From positions 1 through 60,906 of the forward strand of contig USAK01000008.1 of NCBI GenBank assembly GCA_900552565.1: DNA of 60,906 nt, given 5' to 3'. Positions 49,867-60,455 of this stretch are shown piece after piece. Each line of letters starts with the position of its first letter. Position 1 is the first letter of the stretch. Source of the DNA: an uncultured Selenomonas sp. GTDB taxonomy: Bacteria > Bacillota > Negativicutes > Selenomonadales > Selenomonadaceae. The position numbers were made by a program, and so were the translations under genes. The notes under the pieces were generated by a model. It did not search any database. It was not told where the DNA came from and worked only from the letters and a program-made list of their open reading frames with translations.

Positions 49867-51198
49867 TCAGCCCACTGTGATTTTGCCCGCCGGCAGGCGG
49901 CACGGCGCGGCTTTCCGGCGGCTGTGCAGGGCGTAAATCATCGTCAGGGCGCCGACACGGCCGAAATACATCAGGAACATCAGCAGGCATTTGGAGAATG
50001 GACAGAGATTTTCCGTCAGGCCGATGGAAAGTCCGACCGTGCCAAGCGCCGAGGAAACCTCAACCATGGCATCAATCATCGGCACATGGTCGACAAAGCC
50101 GATGCAGATGCTCACGCCGAAGAACAGGAACAAGTACATCATGAAGATGGCCAGTGCCTGATGCACCGTCTCCATCGGGATGCGCCGGGCAGAACATTCG
50201 ACATCGCCGCGCATGCGCAGCACGGCGATCATGGCCATGAACAGCGTGAAGGCCGTTGTCGTCTTGATGCCGCCGGCCGTCGACCCCGGCGCGCCGCCCG
50301 TGAGCATCAGAATAATCATGACGTAGCGGCTGCCCTCGCTGAGGTCTTCGATATCCATGGTGTTGAACCCTGCCGTACGCGTCGTGACCGACTGAAAGAG
50401 CGACTGCCAGAAATGCATGCCCGCGCTGCTGCCCATCGTCTCCTGCGTGTAGAAAATCACGGCCGGCACAAAGATGAGCACGATGGTCATACCCATGATG
50501 ATGCGCGTCTGCAGGCTCCATTTCCGCCAATGAAAATGGTTGACCGAAAGGTCAGCCCAAGTTAAAAAGCCAAGCCCACCCGCGACGATAAGCCCCATAA
50601 TTGTGAGATTCACTAAGGGGTCTGCGGCATACGCCATGAGCGAACCGCCGCCGCGCGGCCCCATGAGATCGAAGCCGGCATTGCAGAACGCCGAGATGGA
50701 ATGAAAGAGTGCCATCCAGCTGCCCTGTGCCCAGCCGTAGCCGCGCACGAACACAGGCAGCAGCAGACAGGCCCCCAGAAGCTCAATACCGGCCGTGAAC
50801 TTCAGGATGAAGCGCAGAAGGCGCACAATGCCGCCAATCTGCTGGGCCGAGATGGCATCCTGCATCGTGCTGCGCTGCATGAGGCTGACGTGCAGCCCCG
50901 CGCCCATCGTGATGGCCACGGCCATCGTCACGACGCCGAGACCGCCAATCTGTATGAGCAGCAGGATGACGAACTGGCCAAAGTGCGACCAGTACGAAGC
51001 TGTGTCGACGACCGTAAGTCCCGTCACGCATGAAGCCGAGACCGCGGTGAAAAGCGCTGCCATCGGCGTCGCGCCCTGTCCGCTCTGCGTGGCCCACGGC
51101 GTCATGAGCAGGAGTGCTCCCGAGACAATGAGAAAAACAAAGCTCAGCACGATAATCTGGAACGAAGAGAGCCTGCCGAGCAGGCGAAAAATGTACAT
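49867..51198 (-). CDS. ktrB: Potassium uptake channel subunit KtrB
   Basis: This 443-residue K+ transporter has four pore repeats with the filter segments SASCVTGLTVVDT, AFCNAGFDL, VTTRTAGFNT and SALGTVGLS. The lone glycines of the SKT-type filters are kept. The start is ATG 51198, preceded by GGGAGG; an in-frame extension upstream runs into a tRNA gene and is not real. Co-transcribed with ktrA. Confidence 0.94.
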   Translation of the reverse strand: MYIFRLLGRLSSFQIIVLSFVFLIVSGALLLMTPWATQSGQGATPMAALFTAVSASCVTGLTVVDTASYWSHFGQFVILLLIQIGGLGVVTMAVAITMGAGLHVSLMQRSTMQDAISAQQIGGIVRLLRFILKFTAGIELLGACLLLPVFVRGYGWAQGSWMALFHSISAFCNAGFDLMGPRGGGSLMAYAADPLVNLTIMGLIVAGGLGFLTWADLSVNHFHWRKWSLQTRIIMGMTIVLIFVPAVIFYTQETMGSSAGMHFWQSLFQSVTTRTAGFNTMDIEDLSEGSRYVMIILMLTGGAPGSTAGGIKTTTAFTLFMAMIAVLRMRGDVECSARRIPMETVHQALAIFMMYLFLFFGVSICIGFVDHVPMIDAMVEVSSALGTVGLSIGLTENLCPFSKCLLMFLMYFGRVGALTMIYALHSRRKAAPCRLPAGKITVG

Positions 51199-51210
51199 GA
51201 TGCCTCCCAA

Positions 51211-51243
51211 ATAAAAACAGGCTGCATCAAAGATGCAGCCTGT
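51211..51243 (-). terminator. Terminator after tRNA-Leu
   Basis: Perfect 12-bp stem (51217-51228 and 51232-51243, loop 3) with TTTTTATTT behind it on the minus strand. It separates the tRNA from ktrB. Confidence 0.9.
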
Positions 51244-51253
51244 CGTCTTTGTC

Positions 51254-51338
<85 letters not shown>

Positions 51339-51393
51339 TCAAATGAACGTCTTATTATAACATATCTCGATTTTCTCTGTCAATTTATCCCCA

Positions 51394-52581
51394 TCAGAAC
51401 CAGCTGAGCGGCTTCTCGAAAAGACCGACGAGCCACGAGCCGAGGCCGAAGCCCTCAGGGGCAGCATCCGAAGCCATGTCGACGCTGCCGACATCCTCGC
51501 CGTCATACGAGATGATGGCATGGCCGACTACCTGACCGGCGTAGAGCGGGCCACTCAAAACTTTCGGCACTTCGTAGCGGACGCTGAATTTCTTTGCGTC
51601 CTCGCCCGGCAGCATGGGGTAATCGATGTCCGTCACCGGACGCACGCGCACGCGCGAATTCACGCTGTTCTTGACCCAGACATGGCACGAAGCGTCTTTC
51701 GTCGTCGGGCCGTTTACGAGCGTGACACTCGCAAAGCCGTAGTCGAGGATTTTGCGCATATCGAGGAAGCGGTCCTCCTCCGTCGGCGCCTTCATGAGGA
51801 CGGCGATGAGATGAACGCCGCCGCGTTCGGCAGAAGCCGCGAGACAGCCGCCGGCCGCACTCGTCCAGCCCGTCTTGATGCCCGTGATGCCTTCATAATT
51901 GCCGAGCAGTTCATTCGTATTTTCGGCCAAGAGCGTCTTGCCCGACGGCGAAAGCCACGCAATCTGCAGTTCCTTCTGGCGCACGAAATCGCGGAAGACC
52001 GGATTCTTCATGCCGTACTGCGCGAGACGCACCATGTCGTGCGGCGTCGAATAGTGATTTGGGTCCGTCAGTCCGTTCGGATTGGCAAAATGCGTGTCGT
52101 TCATGCCGAGCTCTTTGGCTTTTTCATTCATGCGGTCGGCAAAAAGAGACGTGCTACCGTCAATCTGTTCAGCGACGGCCACAGCCGCACCGTTGTCGGA
52201 GACCATCATCATGCCGCGCAGAAGTTCTTCAGACGTAAGAACATCGCCCTTGGCGATATGCAGAGGCGTGTCCTCCGTATTGGCCGCATCCGCCGAAATC
52301 GTGATTTTGGCATCGGGCGGCAGCAGACTGATGCCGAGGAGCGCCGTCATCATCTTCGTCATGCTCGCCGGATAATGGCGCTCCTCGCCATTTTTCGACC
52401 AGAGCACGCGGCCCGTGTCCGCGTCAATGAGGATGGCCGCCTCCGCCTTGATGTCGGGCTCCCCCTCCGCGGCATAAGCGCGCGCGGACAGGAACGAAAG
52501 CACCGGCAGGGCCATGAGCACGGCCAGCAGCATCAGCAAGGCGTCCCTATATAATGTATCCAAACTGTGCAAGCGTTTCAC
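51394..52581 (-). CDS. D-alanyl-D-alanine carboxypeptidase (PBP5/DacF type)
   Basis: This 395-residue low-molecular-weight penicillin-binding protein removes the terminal D-Ala of peptidoglycan stems. The signal peptide ends ARAYAAEGEPD. The active-site motifs are SMTK (in HYPASMTKMMTALL), SDN and KTG (GIKTGWTSAAGG). The C-terminal PBP5_C domain is followed by a short tail ending FEKPLSWF, likely an amphipathic membrane anchor. Start: GTG at 52581 after AAAGGATG. Confidence 0.93.
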   Translation of the reverse strand: MKRLHSLDTLYRDALLMLLAVLMALPVLSFLSARAYAAEGEPDIKAEAAILIDADTGRVLWSKNGEERHYPASMTKMMTALLGISLLPPDAKITISADAANTEDTPLHIAKGDVLTSEELLRGMMMVSDNGAAVAVAEQIDGSTSLFADRMNEKAKELGMNDTHFANPNGLTDPNHYSTPHDMVRLAQYGMKNPVFRDFVRQKELQIAWLSPSGKTLLAENTNELLGNYEGITGIKTGWTSAAGGCLAASAERGGVHLIAVLMKAPTEEDRFLDMRKILDYGFASVTLVNGPTTKDASCHVWVKNSVNSRVRVRPVTDIDYPMLPGEDAKKFSVRYEVPKVLSGPLYAGQVVGHAIISYDGEDVGSVDMASDAAPEGFGLGSWLVGLFEKPLSWF

Positions 52582-52687
52582 AGAATCATCCTTTCTCTTC
52601 CAGAAATTATATTCCCATTATAACATGGAACACTTTTTCTGGCATCTGTGAGATGGATTCCAGAGATGCAGAGGCAGGAAGAGAAAG

Positions 52688-54064
52688 TCAGCTGCGCGGC
52701 ATCGCGAGGCGCAGCGCGTCGCCTATTGTCTCGGCGCCGTAGAGCGCAATACCCTGCGTGCTCTCCTGCAGCTGGCGGTAATTTTTCATCGGCAGCACGA
52801 CATGCGTGAAGCCGAGGCGCTTGGCCTCGTTGACGCGCAGGTCGGCTTGACTCACGGCGCGCACTTCGCCCGAAAGTCCGACTTCGCCGAACACGATGGT
52901 CTTCGGCCGCAAAAGGCGGTTGGCAAAACTCGAGGCCATGGCCACGCAGATGCCGAGGTCCGCGGCCGGCTCGTCGATGCGGATGCCGCCTGCGACCTTG
53001 ACGTAGACATCGCAGGCCCCGATGGAAAGGTGCACGCGCTTCTCAAGGACGGCCAGCAGGAGCTGGATGCGCTTGATGTCGACGGAATCCGCCGTACGCC
53101 TTGGCGGCACATACGGCGTCGGCGCGACGAGCGCCTGCAGCTCGACGAGCAGCGGCCGCGTGCCCTCGACCGTCGGGATGATGACCGTGCCCGTATCCTG
53201 TTCGCGCTCCGAAAGAAACAGCTTCGAAGCATCCGGCACATCGACGAGGCCGGTATCACGCATCTCGAAGAGGCCGAGCTCATTTGTACTGCCGAAACGG
53301 TTCTTGACGGCGCGCAGCACGCGGTATTCCGCATTGCGCTCCCCTTCAAAATAGAGCACCGTATCGACGATATGCTCGAGGACGCGCGGACCCGCGAGCG
53401 TGCCATCCTTTGTCACGTGGCCGATGACAAACGCCGCGATGCCGTTCTGCTTCGCGATGCGCAGGAGCTCCACGGCACATTCCCTGACCTGCGAGACACT
53501 GCCCGGCGCACTCTGCACATCCGGTTTGAAGATGGTTTGAATGGAATCGATGACGAGCAGCTCCGGCTTGACGTTCGTCACGTGCGTCTCAATCGTCTCG
53601 AGATTCGTCTCACTGACGACAAAGAGGTCGTCTGCGAGGGCCTGCAGGCGGTCGGCGCGCATGCGGACCTGCCGCGTGCTCTCCTCGCCCGTCACATAGA
53701 GGACTTTTTTGCCGCCGTGCGCGACATCGGCGCAGACGCGCAGCGTAAGGCTCGACTTACCGACACCCGGGTCGCCGACGATGAGGACCATGGAGCCGGG
53801 GATGATGCCGCCGCCCAAAACGCGGTCGAGCTCGCCCGACCCCGTCAGGAAGCGCGGCATGTCCTCAATCCTGACCTCGGCAATCGGCTGCGGCTTCTGC
53901 GCATCCGAAAGGCCGAGGCGCAGCCCGCCCTTCTCGGCCTCCGGCGCAATCGTCTCTTCGACGAGCGTGTTCCACGCACCGCAGGACGGGCAGCGTCCCA
54001 TCCATTTCGGCGTATCGTAGCCGCATTCCTGACAGACATAGACGGTTTTCTTTTTCTTTGGCAA
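52688..54064 (-). CDS. radA: DNA repair protein RadA
   Basis: RadA is a RecA-like helicase in recombination and branch migration. The 458-residue protein has the N-terminal zinc finger CQECGYDTPKWMGRCPSC, Walker A GDPGVGKSS, the RadA-specific KNRFG motif (VKNRFGSTNELG) and a Lon-protease-like C-terminal domain. The start is TTG at 54064, after GGAGGT; a GTG at 54073 lies within that site. It lies downstream of clpC in the usual Firmicute order. Confidence 0.95.
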   Translation of the reverse strand: MPKKKKTVYVCQECGYDTPKWMGRCPSCGAWNTLVEETIAPEAEKGGLRLGLSDAQKPQPIAEVRIEDMPRFLTGSGELDRVLGGGIIPGSMVLIVGDPGVGKSSLTLRVCADVAHGGKKVLYVTGEESTRQVRMRADRLQALADDLFVVSETNLETIETHVTNVKPELLVIDSIQTIFKPDVQSAPGSVSQVRECAVELLRIAKQNGIAAFVIGHVTKDGTLAGPRVLEHIVDTVLYFEGERNAEYRVLRAVKNRFGSTNELGLFEMRDTGLVDVPDASKLFLSEREQDTGTVIIPTVEGTRPLLVELQALVAPTPYVPPRRTADSVDIKRIQLLLAVLEKRVHLSIGACDVYVKVAGGIRIDEPAADLGICVAMASSFANRLLRPKTIVFGEVGLSGEVRAVSQADLRVNEAKRLGFTHVVLPMKNYRQLQESTQGIALYGAETIGDALRLAMPRS

Positions 54065-54118
54065 AAAGCGCACCTCCCTGATTTTTCTTAATGCCGCAAA
54101 AGTTTTTTAAGCAGACGT

Positions 54119-54151
54119 ATGGTCCACCGCCCTAACCAGACGATGGACCAT
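54119..54151 (-). other. Hairpin in the clpC–radA intergenic region
   Basis: An 11-bp stem with one G-U pair (54119-54129 and 54141-54151) without a directly following T run. It may attenuate or protect radA mRNA; weakly supported. Confidence 0.35.
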
Positions 54152-54205
54152 AGACTATTCATAATGAAATTCTGCAGCCATGCCCAAAATCCTTCCGGAC
54201 GCAGC

Positions 54206-56725
54206 TTATTTTTCCGCATGACTCAGAGCCTCCGCCGGCTTCTTGTCTGCTGCGGCATCTTCCTTTTTATTTTCCTTGCGCACAAAGTCGAGCTTACCGC
54301 CGTTCTTGCGCACCTGAACGGTGTCACCGGCCTTGAAGTCGCGTGCGAGCAGATGCTCGGCAATCTCGTCTTCGATGAGCTTCTGGATAGCGCGTTTCAA
54401 AGGTCTTGCACCGTACTTGAAATCCGTGCCCTTGTCAACGAGCATATTCTTCGCCGCTGGGCTGACTTCGAAGCGGATCTCCTTTTCCGCGAGGCGCGCA
54501 CGGACGTCGCGCAGCAGGATGTCGATGATTTTCGAGAGTTCGGCGCGGCCGAGCGGGTGGAAGACGATGAGCTCGTCGATGCGGTTGAGGAATTCCGGCT
54601 TGAAGATGTGGCGGACCTCGCCGAGCACGCGCTGTTTTGCGGCGTCTTCGGCTTCTTTCTCCTCATCGACAGCATGTGCGGCAAAGCCTAACGACGTGCT
54701 CTGCTTGCGCAGCAGGTTCGCGCCCGCGTTGCTCGTCATGATGATGACGGTGTTGCGGAAGTCGACCGTGCGGCCCTTGCCGTCTGTCAGGCGGCCGTCG
54801 TCGAGGACCTGCAGCAGTACGTTGAAGACATCGGGATGAGCCTTCTCGATTTCGTCGAGCAGGATGATGGAATACGGCTTGCGGCGCACGGCGTCGGTGA
54901 GCTGGCCACCCTCTTCGTAGCCGACATAACCCGGAGGCGCGCCGACCATGCGTGAGACCGCATACTTTTCCATGTACTCCGACATATCGAAGCGGATGAT
55001 GGCATTCTCGGTGCCAAACAGGGCTTCCGACAGGGCTTTCGCGAGCTCAGTCTTACCGACGCCCGTCGGGCCGAGGAACAGGAACGAGCCAATCGGGCGC
55101 TTCGGATCCTTGAGGCCGGCGCGTGCACGGCGGATGGCCTTGCTGACAGCCTCGACCGCTTCCTGCTGGCCAACGACGCGGCGGCCGAGGATGCGTTCCA
55201 TATGCAGCAGACGGTCGGACTCTTTTGCCGCAATCTGGCGCACCGGCACGCCCGTCCACTGCGCGACGACATCGGCGATATCGTTGGCCGTGACCGTAAT
55301 GCGGCTCTTGCCGCGCTTCTCGAATTTGCGCTTGGCTTCCTCGAGCTCCTCTTTGACCTTCTGCTCCTGGTCGCGGATGCCTGCGGCACGTTCATAATCC
55401 TGTGCGGAAATCGCGGCTTCCTTCTCGACGCCGAGTTTCTCGAGGCGCGTGCGGATGTCCTGCAGCTTCTCCGGCTGGGCGACCTGCTTCATGCGGACTT
55501 TCGAAGCCGCCTCGTCCATGAGGTCAATGGCCTTGTCGGGCAGGAAGCGGTCCGTGATATAGCGGTGCGAGAGACGCACCGCCGCTTCGACGGCTTCATC
55601 CGTGATACGTGCGCAGTGGAAGTCCTCGTATTTTGGACGCAGGCCCATGAGAATTTTCTGCGCGTCTTCAATGCTCGGCTCCTCGACCATGATGGTCTGG
55701 AAGCGGCGCGAAAGCGCTGCATCTTTTTCAAGGTGCTTCTTGTATTCATCGAGCGTCGTCGCGCCGATAATCTGGATTTCGCCGCGCGACAGGGCCGGCT
55801 TGAGGATATTCGCGGCATCGAGCGCGCCTTCGGCGGCACCGGCACCGACGAGCGTGTGCATCTCGTCAATGAACAGGATGGTATTGCCCGCCTGACGCAC
55901 CTCGTCGATGAGGCCCTTGAGGCGTTCCTCAAACTCGCCGCGGTATTTGGCACCGGCGACGAGCGAAGCCAGCGACAAAGAGACAACCTTCTTGTCCTGC
56001 AGCATGTACGGCACGGAGCCTTCGACGATGCGCTGGGCCAGACCTTCGGCAATGGCCGTCTTGCCGACACCCGGCTCGCCTAAGAGAATGGGGTTATTTT
56101 TCGTGCGGCGCGAGAGAATCTGGATGACGCGCTGAATTTCCTTATCGCGGCCGATGACGGGGTCCATGCGGTCTTCCTTGGCCATCTCGTTGAGGTCGCG
56201 GCCGTATTTCTTGAGCATCTGCCCCGACTGGCGGCTCTTCATCTTCTCCGCGCGCGAGGGCTCTGGGCCGTCGTCTTCCGGATGTGGATGGTCGATGCGG
56301 TCGAGGACCTCATTCTGCAGCGCGTCGATGTCCACACCCATGCCGTTCAAAAGTTCTGCGGCCGCGCCCTCGGATTCCTCGAGCAGCGACAGGAGGATGT
56401 GCTCCGTACCAATGTAATTGTGCCCGAGCGTCTGGGCCTCTTCGACGGCCCCTTCCATGACGCGTTTGGCACGCGGCGTATAGTAAGGATTGTCGGCCGG
56501 ATACTCGACATCGCTCGCGACCATGGCCTCGACGCGCTGCATGACATCGTCAAAGCGCAGGCCGACGGCCTGCATCGCAGTCTGGGCTACGCTGCCTTCT
56601 TCGTGCAGCAGCCCCAAGAGGATGTGTTCCGTACCGATGTAATCCTGTTCGAGCTCGTGCGAGGCGTATTGAGCGAACTCAATCGCCTTGATGGCGCGGC
56701 TCGTGAAGTGATTTCGATAGTTCAT
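54206..56725 (-). CDS. clpC: ATP-dependent Clp protease ATPase ClpC
   Basis: ClpC unfolds substrates for ClpP. The 839-residue protein has two N-terminal Clp_N repeats ([12 protein letters not shown] and [12 protein letters not shown]), the AAA1 Walker [10 protein letters not shown], a central M domain with UVR motif (about 425-460) and AAA2 with GPTGVGKTE. It takes arginine-phosphorylated proteins tagged by McsB. Its ATG overlaps the mcsB stop as ATGA. Confidence 0.97.
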   Translation of the reverse strand: MNYRNHFTSRAIKAIEFAQYASHELEQDYIGTEHILLGLLHEEGSVAQTAMQAVGLRFDDVMQRVEAMVASDVEYPADNPYYTPRAKRVMEGAVEEAQTLGHNYIGTEHILLSLLEESEGAAAELLNGMGVDIDALQNEVLDRIDHPHPEDDGPEPSRAEKMKSRQSGQMLKKYGRDLNEMAKEDRMDPVIGRDKEIQRVIQILSRRTKNNPILLGEPGVGKTAIAEGLAQRIVEGSVPYMLQDKKVVSLSLASLVAGAKYRGEFEERLKGLIDEVRQAGNTILFIDEMHTLVGAGAAEGALDAANILKPALSRGEIQIIGATTLDEYKKHLEKDAALSRRFQTIMVEEPSIEDAQKILMGLRPKYEDFHCARITDEAVEAAVRLSHRYITDRFLPDKAIDLMDEAASKVRMKQVAQPEKLQDIRTRLEKLGVEKEAAISAQDYERAAGIRDQEQKVKEELEEAKRKFEKRGKSRITVTANDIADVVAQWTGVPVRQIAAKESDRLLHMERILGRRVVGQQEAVEAVSKAIRRARAGLKDPKRPIGSFLFLGPTGVGKTELAKALSEALFGTENAIIRFDMSEYMEKYAVSRMVGAPPGYVGYEEGGQLTDAVRRKPYSIILLDEIEKAHPDVFNVLLQVLDDGRLTDGKGRTVDFRNTVIIMTSNAGANLLRKQSTSLGFAAHAVDEEKEAEDAAKQRVLGEVRHIFKPEFLNRIDELIVFHPLGRAELSKIIDILLRDVRARLAEKEIRFEVSPAAKNMLVDKGTDFKYGARPLKRAIQKLIEDEIAEHLLARDFKAGDTVQVRKNGGKLDFVRKENKKEDAAADKKPAEALSHAEK

Positions 56726-57810
56726 TGTGGAACCTCCTGGCTCCGGGCGTAGGTGAGCAGGGCCTTGCGCACATGCTCCGCCCGCAGCCTGTCTATTTCA
56801 TTCTTGGATAAATTTTCATTTTCGACGAGGTTCTGCAGATAGCTCGTGCGGCTGCTGATGAGGATTTCCGCGAAGCAGTCGGCCGAAACCTCGTTGATGA
56901 GCTTGAGGTCGATGCCGAGGCGCACCTTCGACAGGAGCTCCAGCACCTCTTTTTCCGAAATCAGGCGGGCATAACGCAAAGTGCCGTAGGCGCGCCAGAC
57001 TTCGTCCTTAAGTCTTTCCTTCATATATAAAGCCAGAGCCTTACGGGCCTGACGTTCGTGCGAGACAATCTCCATGACCGCCGTCTTGAGATTCTCGATG
57101 ATTTCCGCCTCCGAGAATCCCAGCGTCAGCTGATTTGAAATCTGAAACAGATTGCCGACGCTCTCCGTCTCGTCGCCATAGACGCTGCGGATGGCGAGAC
57201 CGAGCTGCGGCGAGATGTTCATGATGCTCTGGATGTTGCGCGTAAAGACGAGTCCCGGCAGATGCAGGAGGACCGAGGCCCGCAGGCCCGTGCCGAGATT
57301 CGTCGGACACGACGTCAGGTAGCCCATCTTCTCATCAAAGGCGATATCGACCTGCGACTCGACCATATCATCGATATGCGAAGCCCGCGCAAACGGCGTG
57401 TCGAGGTCGAGCCCCGATGCCATGCACTGGATGCGCAGATGGTCCTCTTCGTTGACCATGATGCTCGTCGCGCGGTCCGCCGTGATGAACGCAATGCGGT
57501 GCTGCGGATTCTGGACAAAATTGCGGCTGATGAGCTGTTTCTCGATGAGGACGTCACGCTGCAGAGGCGTGATGCGTTCAATGTCTAAAAGGTCAAAGTC
57601 CTGCCCGAGGTCCGCGGCAATGCCCGGCAGGAGTTTTTCTGCCTGCAGGCGCACCTCGGCGAGCTGATTGAAGTCCGCACGGTTGGGGAACGGGATTTTC
57701 TTGAAGTTGCGCGCCAGGCGGATGCGGCTCGAGAGCACGACGTCACTTTCTTTGCCGCCCGCGGTCAGCCACGAAAGGCGGCTGCTGCGCAGGAGTTCAT
57801 TCACCGACAT
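56722..57810 (-). CDS. mcsB: Protein arginine kinase McsB
   Basis: McsB phosphorylates arginines and marks proteins for ClpCP. The 362-residue protein has the guanidino-kinase fold: VVLSSRIRLARNFKKIPFPN, DRATSIMVNEEDHLRIQ and TCPTNLG-like SCPTNLGTGLRASV. ATG 57810 has GGGGG 8 nt upstream and overlaps mcsA by 14 nt. Confidence 0.96.
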   Translation of the reverse strand: MSVNELLRSSRLSWLTAGGKESDVVLSSRIRLARNFKKIPFPNRADFNQLAEVRLQAEKLLPGIAADLGQDFDLLDIERITPLQRDVLIEKQLISRNFVQNPQHRIAFITADRATSIMVNEEDHLRIQCMASGLDLDTPFARASHIDDMVESQVDIAFDEKMGYLTSCPTNLGTGLRASVLLHLPGLVFTRNIQSIMNISPQLGLAIRSVYGDETESVGNLFQISNQLTLGFSEAEIIENLKTAVMEIVSHERQARKALALYMKERLKDEVWRAYGTLRYARLISEKEVLELLSKVRLGIDLKLINEVSADCFAEILISSRTSYLQNLVENENLSKNEIDRLRAEHVRKALLTYARSQEVPQ

Positions 57811-58348
57811 GCGCTTCGCCCCCTTCCTTCGCATCAAGTTCTTTCTCAAGCAGGCGGATCTTATCGCGAAGCTCCGCTGCCTTCTCGTATTCTTCCTGCG
57901 CGACGCATTCCTTCAGCGTCCTGCGCAGTTTCTCAATCGTGTGTTTCGTCTCAAGCGTGCCGCCCGTGCGATGCGGAATCTTGCCGCTGTGCGTGCTCGA
58001 ACCGTGGATGCGGCGCAGCAGCGGCTCAAGCTGACGGCGGAACGTCGCGTAGCAGACCGAGCAGCCAATCTTGCCCGTCTGCTGGAAATCACGGTAGCTC
58101 ATACCGCAGTTCGGGCAGACGAGCTCCGTCATCTGCTCTGCCTGTGGTTTGCTGCTTTCGGTCGGCGCGCTGAACACGCCCTTTAAAAAGTCATTCATCG
58201 ACACATTGCGATGTTTCTGGTTCTCCATGAGGAATTCACCGTATTTTGCCGCGCATTTCTCACAGAGATTCTTCTCGATCTTGCCGTCCGGCCCAATCTG
58301 CGTAATATGAACAACCGCACGGTTGCGGCCGCAGTCATCACATAACAT
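57797..58348 (-). CDS. mcsA: McsA, activator of McsB
   Basis: This 183-residue adaptor has two zinc-binding Cys pairs sets (CDDCGRN with CEKCAAKYG; CPNCGMSY with CSVCYATF) and a C-terminal UVR motif (LKECVAQEEYEKAAELRDKIRLLEKEL). It activates McsB and is lost on heat or oxidative stress. It lies between ctsR and mcsB in the operon. Confidence 0.95.
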   Translation of the reverse strand: MLCDDCGRNRAVVHITQIGPDGKIEKNLCEKCAAKYGEFLMENQKHRNVSMNDFLKGVFSAPTESSKPQAEQMTELVCPNCGMSYRDFQQTGKIGCSVCYATFRRQLEPLLRRIHGSSTHSGKIPHRTGGTLETKHTIEKLRRTLKECVAQEEYEKAAELRDKIRLLEKELDAKEGGEAHVGE

Positions 58349-58417
58349 GATAATTCTCCTTATACTCTAGTTCTCTCTGCGTTTTCCCGTCAGCCGGCCG
58401 CATGGCAGCCGGCGGTC

Positions 58418-58870
58418 CTACGAGAAATTCTCCACCGTCAGCAGCATCGACTTTAAGAGATGGACACGTTCCTTCGGGGACATGCCCTCCGACTGGAACA
58501 CCGACGAAACGACCTGCATCATCAAAGCCGCCTCGCGGTTCGTAATCATCGAATGCTGCAGGAGATAATGGACCATCGACTGCACGGTCGGGTACTCCGT
58601 CTCCTCCGTAATCTTGTCCATCATATCCTGATAGACGAGATTTTTGAGCGGTACCTGCACGATACGGATGTAGCCGCCAAGACCGCGGCGCGATTCGACG
58701 ACAAAGCCCTTGGCAGGCGTAAAGCGCGTCGACAGCACATAACTGATCTGGGACGGCGCGCACGATATCTCATCGGCGATATCCGTACGGCGCAGCTCCA
58801 CCTTGCCATCCTGCTTCGCTGCGAGCTGACGCAGGATGTATGCTTCAATAAGGTCTGCAATATTACTCAA
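58418..58870 (-). CDS. ctsR: CtsR, class III stress repressor
   Basis: CtsR represses clp genes and is inactivated by heat through McsAB. The 150-residue protein has the winged-helix N-domain (NIADLIEAYILRQL, then EISCAPSQISYVLSTRFTPAKGFVVESRRGLGGYIRI) with the glycine-rich thermosensor wing. The start is TTG at 58870, 6 nt after AAGGTG, matching CtsR N-termini; a GTG three codons earlier is poorly spaced. Confidence 0.95.
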   Translation of the reverse strand: MSNIADLIEAYILRQLAAKQDGKVELRRTDIADEISCAPSQISYVLSTRFTPAKGFVVESRRGLGGYIRIVQVPLKNLVYQDMMDKITEETEYPTVQSMVHYLLQHSMITNREAALMMQVVSSVFQSEGMSPKERVHLLKSMLLTVENFS

Positions 58871-58893
58871 GATAATCACCTTCGTTTAATTCA

Positions 58894-58949
58894 ATTGACT
58901 ATTTGACTATTATCGACTTTATTATATTTGTTTTTTTGACTTATTGCAA
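58894..58949 (-). promoter_or_regulatory. ctsR promoter with CtsR operator
   Basis: On the minus strand TTGCAA (58944-58949) and TATAAT (58921-58926) are 17 bp apart. Directly downstream AGTCGAT-AAT-AGTCAAA (58902-58918) matches the CtsR heptad repeat RGTCAAA-NAN-RGTCAAA with two deviations in the first half; AGTCAAT (58894-58900) is a third half-site. The operator over +1 indicates autorepression. Confidence 0.85.
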
Positions 58950-58992
58950 GAGGAAAGTCGAAATAGCAGCAAAATCTTTTGGCAAAACGCTT

Positions 58993-60219
58993 TTATTTCT
59001 TCGCGGATGCTTCTGTAAGAAATTTATTGACGTCTTTATAAAAGCTCTTGAACATCTTGCGCAGGGCATTGGCATAGCGTTCCTTGTCCGCCGCTTCCAC
59101 CTGACGTGTCATGAGCACCTTGCCTGTACGGCTGTCAAGCAGGGAAAGACTGGCGGCCGTATGATACCAAAAAGCATAGCGTCCGCTGTAGGGCGTGATG
59201 CGCGTTTCGTAATGAACGCGGCGGCCCTCATGCGTATGGCCGTCGCGGTCACGCCAGATAAAATAATGAGACCAGACGGGCTCAGGTTCTGCCAGGACCG
59301 ATGGCGGAGACCAGGTCTCCCCTGCCGTATAATCCGTCAGCGTGCCCTTTATCTCATACTGGGCAAGTTCCTTTTGCCCAGCGTTCAGAAAATTGACCTT
59401 CTTGAGGTCCGCCTGTGCCTCATCGCAGTACGCATAGGCAATCGTCTTTCCGTCAAAATCATTCAGTCCCTCTGCCGGCAGCGTGAGATTGTCCAGATAG
59501 AATTTCATACCGTTCTTGTCATTGTGCACTTTGCTGCTGCGCAGCCGGCTCCAGTCCCCCGTGAAATTCTTGGCAATCTGCGAAAAGGCGTGTTCCTCGC
59601 TGACATTGTACGTGCGGTAATAGTCGATGAGCGTCAATGCAGGCTTTCCCGTATGCGCATCGTAAAGGGAAAATGTCACATCCATATTTTTCAGCGCATT
59701 GTCGGCCGGCGGAATCAGGTAATCCGTATACCAGCTGTGATAGCGAAGCATCGAGTCGCTGCCGTACGGGCCGTTGTAAATATCATCAAATTCCTCGATG
59801 CGCACGGCCGTCTGCGCGGCCGGAGAATGGTCGATGCGGTCCTTGGACACGCGGATTTCCGGCACAAGGTAGGCATCGGCGCCCGTCGCCGCCACGGCTG
59901 CCGCACGCTGCGATTCATCAGCAAAATCCTTTCCGAGCACAGCATCATTCGACGCCGTCACGATTTTTATACGCTTGATGCGTCCCTTGATGCGTTTGAC
60001 CAGTTCCTCATCGTATTTTTGCGGAGCCGCGCTGTTATCGGGATATTTTACTGGAAAAACGACAATCTGCTTATAAGCCTTCACCTGCGGCACGGCTGCT
60101 TCATCAGTCCAGATATTGCCGGCCGCCTCAGAAATCGTCCAAGGCGCCATCATCGTCACCAGTGCCGCTGTCAGCAGGCTCTTCATCTTCTGATTTCGCA
60201 TATTTTTTTGTGCAGGCAT
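58993..60219 (-). CDS. Large exported protein of unknown function
   Basis: This 408-residue protein has a Sec signal (MKSLLTAALVTMMAPWTISEAAG) and no family I recognise. A lipid-anchored or periplasmic location is likely. The mature part has an early segment KQIVVFPVKYPDNSA and GADAYLVPEIRV similar in style to nucleotide/CsgG-type envelope assembly domains, and a C-terminal AASLSLLDSRTGKVLMTRQVE. The start at 60219 follows GAGGG. Transcribed alone; ends near the ctsR promoter region. Confidence 0.7.
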   Translation of the reverse strand: MPAQKNMRNQKMKSLLTAALVTMMAPWTISEAAGNIWTDEAAVPQVKAYKQIVVFPVKYPDNSAAPQKYDEELVKRIKGRIKRIKIVTASNDAVLGKDFADESQRAAAVAATGADAYLVPEIRVSKDRIDHSPAAQTAVRIEEFDDIYNGPYGSDSMLRYHSWYTDYLIPPADNALKNMDVTFSLYDAHTGKPALTLIDYYRTYNVSEEHAFSQIAKNFTGDWSRLRSSKVHNDKNGMKFYLDNLTLPAEGLNDFDGKTIAYAYCDEAQADLKKVNFLNAGQKELAQYEIKGTLTDYTAGETWSPPSVLAEPEPVWSHYFIWRDRDGHTHEGRRVHYETRITPYSGRYAFWYHTAASLSLLDSRTGKVLMTRQVEAADKERYANALRKMFKSFYKDVNKFLTEASAKK

Positions 60220-60375
60220 AAACATACCCTCTTTTTCTTACCTTACCTGACTGGGTTTATTCTTCCACACTCTCGTCTGCTGTTATTCTACACTTCATTT
60301 CATTATGTTTGTTTAGATTTCGCCATACACCGATATTTTCCTTCTGCGTGACAGTACTTCCATTCCGTAAATATA

Positions 60376-60423
60376 AAAAAGCCTGTACACGAAAGTGATA
60401 ATTCTCTCATGTACAAGCTTTTT
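60376..60423 (-). terminator. Terminator after the gene at the right edge
   Basis: Stem AAAAAGC.TGTACA / TGTACA.GCTTTTT with a bulge and T run on the minus strand, about 33 nt after the stop at 60456. The surrounding 60220-60455 region shows no gene. Confidence 0.75.
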
Positions 60424-60455
60424 CTATCATGCATGACTTAATTGCATCGTTTTAC